Shown: piece by piece, positions 56,806 to 64,000 of the stretch
How the letters are laid out: every line of letters begins with the position of its first letter
Position numbering within the stretch: the stretch's first letter is position 1
DNA from: Delphinus delphis
Lineage: Eukaryota; Chordata; Mammalia; Artiodactyla; Delphinidae
Direction: 5' to 3'
NCBI RefSeq assembly: GCF_949987515.2
Contig: NC_082694.2
Span: 11,525,958 to 11,589,957, forward strand
DNA length: 64,000 nt
Notes under the pieces: model-generated
Told to the model about the DNA's origin: nothing
Databases searched by the model: none
The model's input: only the letters and a program-made list of their open reading frames with translations
Program-made: the position numbers and the translations under genes

Positions 56806-58149
56806 GTGGCTCGGATGTTTCCAGATTCCCCTTCCAGAAGGGCCTGCCTCCCAGGGGCCCACCTCACCTGGGTCCATGGCTCACATCCCTTCCAGGTGGG
56901 CTGGGGTGTGTCTGCATGAATCTGGGTTACACTGGGGTCCATGTCGAGCAAGGCTCTGCTGTTGGCCCTGGGTAGGGGGAGCCTCCCCATCAGCCAGAAG
57001 CTTCAGTTTAAGTGGAAATCCTCCATCAAGAATAAAATTAAATGACTTTCTGGGGCTTCCCTGATGGTGCAGTGGTTGGGGGGCACGTGCTTACCCATGT
57101 AATGGGCGTGCACTGGTCCCATAACATGGGTGGGAAGTCTCGCTTACTTGGCGCAAATGAAACAGCTTATTCTGTGCATATGGCTGATCGGTAGTGGGCT
57201 CCCTTCCTCTCACTGGCCTGGGGTGGCACTACATTCTGGGGCTGAAGTGGTGCTTAGGGAACAGGGCAGGGCCTGGCCCTTAATCTGCAGTGGCCACTGT
57301 CATCACTCTCTGAGGGGCCCTGGTTCTCACCATCGCCCAGCTCTGGTCATCTGACCTGGGGGCGGGGTGGGGAGAGACCCTACAAGCCCTGTGCGGACCC
57401 TCCCCAGGCCACATTCATCGGTCACAGAGAGGCTGAGTGACCCGTGAGTAATTCAAGCCCAGGCTGTCTGTCTCCAGAGCCCACACCCCGAGCCACTGTG
57501 TGCTAGCCACCCTCAGCTGCCACTGGTCCCTCTGTCCACCTGGCTGTGGGGCAGATGTGGCCCCTTGCTGTGTTAGCCCAGACTCTGCCAGCCCCGACCT
57601 GGCACCCCTCAGTCATCGGATGGCCCCAACTTTCTGATCTAAAGCCTGGCTGTGCCCCTTCAGGCAGGGGACTTGTAGCAGGTGCACTGGTCTCATGGGC
57701 GCCTGCAGACAACTTGGTTCATTTCCTTCACAGCCAGTTTAAACCCACGGGGCCAGGCTCTTCTTGTGCCTGGGGGAAATCAGGGAAGTTCCCATGATTT
57801 TCTTCTGAGAAGAGGAAGACTGCAGAGCTGATTCTCCCCCATGGAATGTTCTCCTGAAGCATTCCTGCCATTTTCAAACGTTCAGTAGCCACGTGGAGCT
57901 AGTGCCTACCTGTTGGACGACACGGAACATTTCTGTCTTTGCAGGAGGTTCTTTAGACAGTGCTACTGTAGTCAGCTATGCTCGGGCAGGCCCCGTGTAG
58001 CCCAGTCTCCCTGCTTTTTAAGGAAGCCTGAAATCTGATTTTTCTTTTAATGGAACCTCCCAATTCTTAACTACTGGAAACAAATCCAAATCTTAAACAA
58101 TCAAGGTGTGGCAAGAACACAGGTGTGGACTGAGTTCCAGGGGTGGGGA
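56806..58149. other. Mostly unique sequence; MIR relic at 57415-57495
   Basis: GTCACAGAGAGGCTGAGTGA, then AATTCAAGCCCAGGCTGTCT, is antisense MIR. An isolated SINE head lies at 57053-57082. No exon or RNA gene was recognised. Confidence 0.5.
57053..57082 (+). mobile_element. Isolated head of a CHR-type SINE
   Basis: GGGGCTTCCCTGATGGTGCA, then GTGGTTGGGG, is the first 30 bases of the SINE (tRNA A-box region). The B box and body do not follow. Confidence 0.7.
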
Positions 58150-58240
58150 GGACAGGGCATTAATCTGTGTTTTAACAAACCTTCCAGGTGGTTCTGATGC
58201 AGGTTAAAGTTTGAAAAACATCCTGAACCATTTACTTTGC
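58150..58240 (-). mobile_element. MER5-like hAT-Charlie relic
   Basis: TCTGTGTTTTAACAAACCTT, CCAGGTGGTTCTGATGCAGG, then TTAAAGTTTGAAAAAC, is a characteristic MER5-type end. Confidence 0.7.
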
Positions 58241-59005
58241 CTCCAGTTATGCCAGGAACGGTCAGGAATAGAACCCAGGTCTTCCGATTTGCAGCCAACA
58301 TCATCCTCATGGGCATGATCAAATCTTTAGGGATGTTCCACATCTGGGCACCTGGTGGCCAACCTTCCTTGCTGCTGGGCTCGAGGTGGCAGAGCAGGTA
58401 CCTGCTGGTGGTCACCTGCCATTTATGGAAGACTCTGGAACTTTCCTAGATTTAGCGCTTTCTGCCTCCTCTGTAATCCCTGTTCAAAACCAGCTCCCTG
58501 TCTCAGAGCGTAGTGTTTCTCCTGGCCCCTAGGAAATACCGGGGAGGAGGACTCGTGTAGGGGACACCAGGTCTGCTTGTCACGTGACAGGTGAGGTTTT
58601 GGTTCAGATGAGGTCATGGTAGTGGGGGAAGGGCAAGAGAGAGGTCAGGCCAGCTCAGGAGGGACCTCAGACCCACCTCTAAATCATCCCAGAGCTGGAA
58701 AATCTGTTCAATGCCTTGTGGGATTCATTTCAGAGTGCCAGAATAATAATGACCTCATTGCATTTCCTCCCAGAATGTGAAATTAATGTCACTTACATGT
58801 TGGAGAACATTATATCAAGCTGTACTTCTGGTTAGAACTTCTTCAATGGACAGGATTTGATAGGAAACTTCATATTCCTAGAGTGAGATAGCACATGTTG
58901 GAAAGAACCCTTCTAGATGTTTGCCCAGCTACAGCAGCCCATTTGGAACCAGCTTTGTTTGGTGGTCTGGGGAAGGTCTCAGAGGTGTTGTAAAATGTTC
59001 TTGTT
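58241..59005. other. Unique sequence
   Basis: No recognised feature. Confidence 0.5.
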
Positions 59006-59020
59006 ATAAAGGAACTATGA

Positions 59021-59518
59021 GGGGCTTTCCTGGTGATGCAGTGGTTGAGAGTCTGCCTGCCGATGCAGGGGACACGGGTTCATGTCCCGGTCTGGGAAGA
59101 TCCCACATGCCGCGGAGCGGCTGGGCCCGTGAGCCATGGCCGCTGAGCCTGCACGTCCGGAGCCTGTGCTCCACAATGGGAGAGGCCACAACAGTGAGAG
59201 GCCCGTGTACCGCAAAAAAAAAGAATCCGCCTGCCAATGCAGGGGACATGGGTTCGAGCCCTGGTCCGGGAAGATCCCACGTGCCGCAGAGCAACTAAGC
59301 CTGTGCGCCACAACTACTGAACCCACAAGCCACAATTACTGAAGCCTGCGCACCTGGAGCCTGTGCTCCGCAACAAGAGAAGCCACCGCAATGAGAAGCC
59401 TGCGCATTGCAACGAAGAGCAGCCCCTGCTCGCCGCAGCTAGAGAAAGCCCGTGTGCAGCAACGAAGACCCAACGCAGACAAATAAAATTAACGAAAAGT
59501 CATTGCAAAATAAATAAA
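59021..59518 (+). mobile_element. Composite of two CHR-type SINEs in tandem
   Basis: A full short-form SINE (59021-59221, ending in CCGCAAAAAAAAA) is followed directly by a long-form SINE that lacks its first 25 or so bases (A-box head) and begins GAATCCGCCTGCCAATGCAG. The second copy runs to an AAATAAAATAAA tail. ATAAAGGAACTATGA (59006-59020) and ATAAAGGTATTATGA (59519-59533) flank the pair with 13 of 15 matches. So the duplication seems to belong to the older, outer SINE. Confidence 0.92.
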
Positions 59519-59533
59519 ATAAAGGTATTATGA

Positions 59534-60164
59534 CACCCAATAGACCTCGCTGGCAGTCTGGCTTCTGGAGAGGCAGTAGGCAACAGCACAGCAAAATAAG
59601 CCCCTGGCCCAGCCCGGCGGAGGGGCAGACACCATGAAGCCTGCACGGTGGGGCACTGACAACTGAGAAAGTCATGACCGCCGTTCATCTCAGGGGACTG
59701 CAGGTTCGATTTCTCAAAACCTTGTTGTAGTCTCGCCACTTGGGAGTATGACTCAAGAGGAATCTCCCAGTTAACTGTGTGGAGGAGGACAACAGATTTT
59801 AGGTCATTTGTACTAAGATGAAGTCAAGTTCAAGGTCAAGATCATGGTTATTAAGATGGTCAAGAAAGGAAGCAGCCCCGTCTCCATGGGAGCCAGAAGC
59901 AGCAGTTCCACTTAACCTGGGCTCACAGACCAGGGCCCCACAGCCCACTGAGCCATCTCCCCTGACCCCAGCTTCGGGCACTGTTTTTGGAGACCAACAT
60001 TCAAAGTGACCTGGGAGCGAGGGGACGCTTCCCTTGGGTGCCTGCCTCCTGCCTGTTCTGGGGACACCTGTGCCCTCCTCTTTTCTCAAGTTCTGAAGTC
60101 TCCCCCCCCGCCACCCCGCAGGAGCTTGCTCTGCCTTTCCCCACCTTTCCTGCGCGTGGGCTGG
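59534..60164. other. Unique sequence
   Basis: No recognised feature. Confidence 0.5.
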
Positions 60165-60510
60165 TGTCCAGTTATTTGCTGCTGTATAACGAATCGCCCC
60201 AAAACTCAGGGCCTAAATCGGTAGCAATCATTACTGCTCGTGAAACGTGGGTGAGGAGTCTGGAAATGTTGTCGTCAGGGGTTACTCGTGCAGCTGCATT
60301 CGTCTGGGAGTTTGACTGAGGCTTAGATTGGCCTTGAGTTATCCACACTGGACTTCCTGGCGGCTGGGCCCCGTCCAAGAGTCAGAGAGTGGAAGCTGCC
60401 AGGCCTCTGAAGGAATAGGCCTGGAATGGGTACAGCGCCCCTGACTCTGCATTCTTGGGGTCAGAGCAAGCCTGAGCCCTGCTCAGATTCAAGAGGAGGG
60501 GCAGTAGAGT
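60165..60510 (+). mobile_element. Old widespread mammalian repeat, family not assigned
   Basis: TTTGCTGCTGTATAACGAAT, CGCCCCAAAACTCAGGGCCT, AGAGTGGAAGCTGCCAGGCC and CTCAGATTCAAGAGGAGGGG follow a familiar repeat with TTGCTGCGTAACAAACCACC at its start. I cannot name it with confidence. Confidence 0.5.
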
Positions 60511-62744
60511 GCCGTGGGATGGCACCTGGGCTGCCCCAGGTTAGACTGGGCCGGGGAGAGGTACCCAGCTCCTGGGCGTTGATGGAGGAAGGGAGGGTGG
60601 CGCCTGCAGGTTCCCAGGCCGGGAGGAGAGTGCTGTGTTGCTGCCACCCGCCCTGGGCTCCAGGAGGTTGCAGGGAGGGGCCTGGCTCCGTCTGCTTTAA
60701 GGCTCAGTCAGAGACCTGCAGTGCAGTTCCTTAGAACGGTCGTGACTGCTGTGATGTTTCCTTTAGCCTGGATTTTGGAACCCCTGGGCTTGTGGATGTC
60801 ATGGGAAGGGGACCGGAAGGAGGGGACTGATGGCTGGTCACGCCCCAAGCCTCCTGTAGAGTGTGACCTTGGCCCTTGCTCGAAATTCCGTGGAAATGTC
60901 ACCAAAGAGTGGAGGGAGTGGAGGGGTGACACCAGGTTGCCCAAACCCTGATCAAAATACATTTTACTTTTCTAGTGAAAATCCATCTAGCATTCTCTTT
61001 TGCTCTTTCTGTCTGCATTTGTTTTAACATAAAACAAAGGTTCTAAATTGCTTGCCATTAAGTCCTGTTGGTACTCTAAGCAGATGTGCTCTTTCTCAGG
61101 TACACACCCAGTCACCGTCTCCCCCCACCCCGGCTGCCTCAAGTCTCTGTGGAGAGTGACAAAGCTTAGGGACCTCTTGTCATGAAACTGTTCTGTCCCC
61201 ATCAGGTCCCCTGGAGGTGGACTTCTCCCAGGGTCCTGTTGGTGGCCAGTGGGAGGGCCCTCAGATGGTGATGGGGGGTGGGAACCCCAGTTTGAGGCCA
61301 GGGAGTCCAGTGGCAGCAGAATTAGGAGGTCTGGCTGCAGCTTGGGGCCTGGGCCTGGGTTCACACTCGGCTCTGGGGGAACAGCATTGCAGGTGCGGGT
61401 CCCCAGGATGCCAGGAGCCCCGCATTGCCGGACATTTATTGAGTCTGTTCTTATAAGCTTCTCTCAGTCTTATTTACTTATGCCTCTCCACTCTGACAGA
61501 GGTCGTAGAATTGTCCTCATGTCTCCTTAGGGTACCTGGAGGGTGAGTAGGGGGCCAGGGTTTGACCCAGGTGCCCCCTCGACCACTGGCCCCACTGCCT
61601 CTCTCCAGAGCTGGCGAGCGGGGCTGGAGGAAGCTCTGAGCTCCTCTGCTCAGCCCTGGAGTGGCCCTGGCTCCTGCGGTGGGAGGGGGTGAAGGGGCGT
61701 CCACCTGGGTGGGAGCAGAGGGGCTTTGGCCTCGAAGCCCGAATACACTGAAATGCGTTGTCTGCATCTGTCCAACAGGAGACAGATCCACTGGGAAAAC
61801 AACTCAGCCTCCCAAGTTCTGAAATGTCCCTGAAGAAGGTCATGCAGCCGCTTTCTCTCACCAGCATTTGAGGCTGAGGACGGGGCATGGGGTGACCCAG
61901 TGGTGCTGGCATCCACCCCGGGGGCACCAGCGGTCCCCAGGGCCCCATCTGTGCTCTGACCACACTGTGTGGGCATCCTGAGGCCTGGAGCACTGTGCAT
62001 CTGGGTGAATGAGGCTTTGAGGCTGGGAGAAAAACCAAACTCCCCCAGAGCAAAAGGGGCAGGGGATGCCCACATGAGCAGGTGGGCAGGGCGCGCCTTG
62101 GGAAAGAGGGCAGCAGGGGGAGACCCCCCGAGGCCACCTGTGGGCTCTGAAGGCTAGCAGGAGGCGGTGGAAGCCACAGAAAGCTTCGGGGTGGCGGGGG
62201 GAGGGGCTGCCCCTCAGCAGGGGAGTGGGCACGACATTTGTGGGCTCCAGGCTGGTAAGCATTGGCAAGACGAGAAGCCGTCTGGTTCTGTGGTTGGTTT
62301 CATGCTTGTTGCAAAATGCACCTCCCCCGCCCCCCCTCCCCAACCCTGGTCTCCCCGCAGGCGGGGCTGGGCTGTCGCTGGAGGGTGCAACAGGCAGCAG
62401 GAGGGGAATGATCACACCTCTGGGCGGCAGAGTGAGCAACAAAGGGGAGTGAGAGACCCCAAGAGCCCGTCCCCTGCACTCCAGGACCGTGACCTTAAGC
62501 AAGTCCATTACCATCCTCCTTAGGAAGTGAAGGGAGGCCCAGACGAACATTTCTGAAAGCGACTCTGTGGATCTCCCAGGTCAGCCTGGGGGAGGGGTGT
62601 TAAAGTAATAATAAAAATGCTAGTAAGTTATAGTTGCCACCTCCCTGTGGTGTTGTGAGCAGGTCACGGCTGACGGTGAAAGCCGCGGTGCTGAGTTCCT
62701 GGTGTTACGGAATTATTGATTTTATTCTTTGCACGAGTGTCTCC
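60511..62744. other. Unique, GC-rich sequence; possible MIR relic at 61430-61580
   Basis: GGACATTTATTGAGTCTGTT near 61430 hints at an antisense MIR/L2 end. Large overlapping frames (up to 230 codons) on the - strand follow from GC-rich composition; they lack homology or splice support. Confidence 0.45.
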
Positions 62745-62830
62745 AGCCCCACCCTGGACCCCCTGCATCAGCCTCCCTGGGGGTGGGACCCAGGAATCTG
62801 CCTTTATGAAACAGGTGCTTTGGGTCCCAG
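62745..62830 (-). mobile_element. MER5-like hAT-Charlie relic
   Basis: CTGCATCAGCCTCCCTGGGG, then GTGGGACCCAGGAATCTGCC, is the MER5-type core in the opposite orientation to the copy at 22580. Confidence 0.6.
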
Positions 62831-63619
62831 AGCTGTGAGCTGGGAGACGGCTGAGGTCTCTCCTGCGTTCTTTGCCGGTCTCGTCCCCTTGTCCTGCATT
62901 AGCTCTTTCCCGGGAAGAAAACTGCCTTCATTATTTCATACATGGTGTAATCACGGCTCTAAGCCCAGGTATGGCCCCCAGCCTGCGGTTTGGCCTGAGT
63001 GCCTGACAGTGGCCTCCAAGCTGGGGTCGTGTCTGCACCCCGGTGACAAGAGAAGTAGGAACAGCTCTGCTTCCCACAAGGACACTTAGACTGACTTGGG
63101 AGGTGAGCTCAATTTCCTGGGGACAGAGAATGCTCTCCATGCATAAATGAACCAGTTGAACATGTCTCCTTTTAGAATATTTTCCTTGACTCTTTTCACG
63201 GCAAGGCCCCCAGAGAGCATGATTTCAGGTTTCTGTGAGTCACAACACACTTGTACTCTCTTTATTAATACAGTTTTGGGGAAAGAAGAACATAACTTTG
63301 AAAAACGGGTCACCACAAGCCACGAGACTATGACAACCTTGCTCTTTACACCTTTGACGTGTGAGATGCAGGGGAGGGGCGGGGCCCCAGGAGTCACCGA
63401 CCCAGCAGGTGTGTGTGGTCCGGGTGGGTAGGTGATGGTGTGGTTTCTGGCTGTGTTTCCTACTTCTCTTCTCTGGGACCCCCTTTCCTCCCACCTCACT
63501 CCTATCCCTCCAAAGGGAAGCCTGTTTTTTATTTTTAGCAGCCCAGGTAGTATTGCATCCTGCAGTGGGCCCAGCTCTGCCAGCCCTGGTGGCCACACAG
63601 GGGGCCAGGCAGAGTTGCC
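62831..63619. other. Unique sequence
   Basis: No exon or repeat was recognised. The 301-codon - strand frame (63086-63991) overlaps the MIR to its right and contains no domain I recognise. Confidence 0.45.
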
Positions 63620-63745
63620 CCTGATCCTGGTGCTGTGTGATATAGGGCAGGTTGTCTGACCTCTCTGAGCCTCGGATTCCTCATTGGTAAAATGCAGAGA
63701 GTAAACTCCACCTGCATGGTACCTAAATGAGGCCTGTGAAAGATA
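63620..63745 (+). mobile_element. MIR SINE relic
   Basis: GTGTGATATAGGGCAGGTTG, TCTGACCTCTCTGAGCCTCG, GATTCCTCATTGGTAAAATG and TACCTAAATGAGGCCTGTGA follow the sense MIR order. An antisense-like piece may follow at about 63755-63840. Confidence 0.82.
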
Positions 63746-64000
63746 TTCTTGTCCTCTACGAAAGATGAGATGAGGGCACAGAGTGGGTGAGTGGCTGGCT
63801 TGAGGACATGCAGGGAAGAAACAGCAGAACTGTTTCTGGGGGTCCTCTGGCCCCAGAACCTGCATAAACCCACTCAGCTGTGTTTTGTAGAATATGAGAA
63901 GTGCCTCTGCTTTCAAGGAGACTGCACTCATCCTTGTGTCCGTTCCTCTTCCCTCCGTGGGACCTTGGGCGCTTTTACAGATGTCTCTCACAAAGTCCTA

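Noticed and set aside
61517..62550. Overlapping - strand frames of 206 and 230 codons
   Set aside because: Proline-, serine- and glycine-rich text without domains. The frames overlap each other and follow from GC-rich composition; no splice or start context supports them.
63086..63991. 301-codon open frame on the - strand
   Set aside because: It overlaps a MIR relic, has no recognisable domain, and similar long frames occur on both strands in this GC-rich end of the window.

Overview
This window looks like mammalian nuclear DNA from a cetacean (whale or dolphin). The main reason is the repeat set. There are about twelve copies of the tRNA-Glu-derived CHR-type SINE, with the head GGCTTCCCTGGTGGCGCAG and the terminal motif CCACAACAGTGAGAGG. 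Alongside them are artiodactyl/cetacean-type LINE-1s ending in the block TCCAATAAAGATGTT or its antisense. No bovine BovB/Bov-tA and no pig PRE1 elements were recognised. Ancient mammalian repeats (MIR, L2, L1M, MER5-like, Tigger-like) fill much of the rest. No bacterial-type operons, CRISPR arrays, rRNA genes or stand-alone tRNA genes were seen.

Host coding content is very small. One exon is convincing: 28067-28101 on the + strand, 35 nt, with a good 3' splice site and a good 5' splice site. It encodes LGLTIAIRYSH, which fits the helix just before the RRQFG motif of acyl-CoA oxidases and is closest, from memory, to the acyl-CoA oxidase-like protein ACOXL. I infer that the window is mostly intron of that gene on the + strand. 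A second exon-like open stretch lies on the - strand at 20709-20933; it has plausible splice signals but no recognised product.

Layout. 1-3.3 kb: the 5' half of a 5'-complete LINE-1 on the - strand, with a GC-rich promoter, an intact ORF1 and the start of an ORF2 that carries an early stop; it runs off the left edge. 3.3-9.4 kb: mostly unique sequence with MIR/L2 relics, one CHR SINE and a small L1 inserted into a MIR. 9.4-12.5 kb: old L1 on the - strand, with one SINE inside it and another just beyond; the second holds a 22-bp tandem repeat. 12.5-16.5 kb: relics and unique DNA. 16.5-20.1 kb: an old + strand L1 broken by a SINE and two younger L1 3' ends. 20-28 kb: mostly unique, with a SINE, a MER5-in-MIR nest and a purine/pyrimidine alternating tract, ending at the exon. 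28-34 kb: SINEs, an LTR-like relic, nested L1s and a TG microsatellite. 34-44 kb: three younger L1 3' fragments, an old L1 broken by a SINE, L2 and a second TG tract. 44-50 kb: Tigger-like and other old repeats, then about 4.5 kb of mainly unique DNA. 50-52 kb: a 1.6-kb L1 insertion within an older L1. 52-64 kb: mostly unique, GC-richer DNA with scattered relics and a composite double SINE at 59.0-59.5 kb.

The L1 and SINE copies act together only in the general sense that L1 reverse transcriptase mobilises the SINEs; many SINEs here keep short target-site duplications, which shows this. No novel enzymatic or defence system was found. The points most worth a second look are the 35-nt exon and its antisense SINE neighbour, the unassigned - strand exon candidate, the composite SINE, the SINE with an internal minisatellite, and the partly intact L1.
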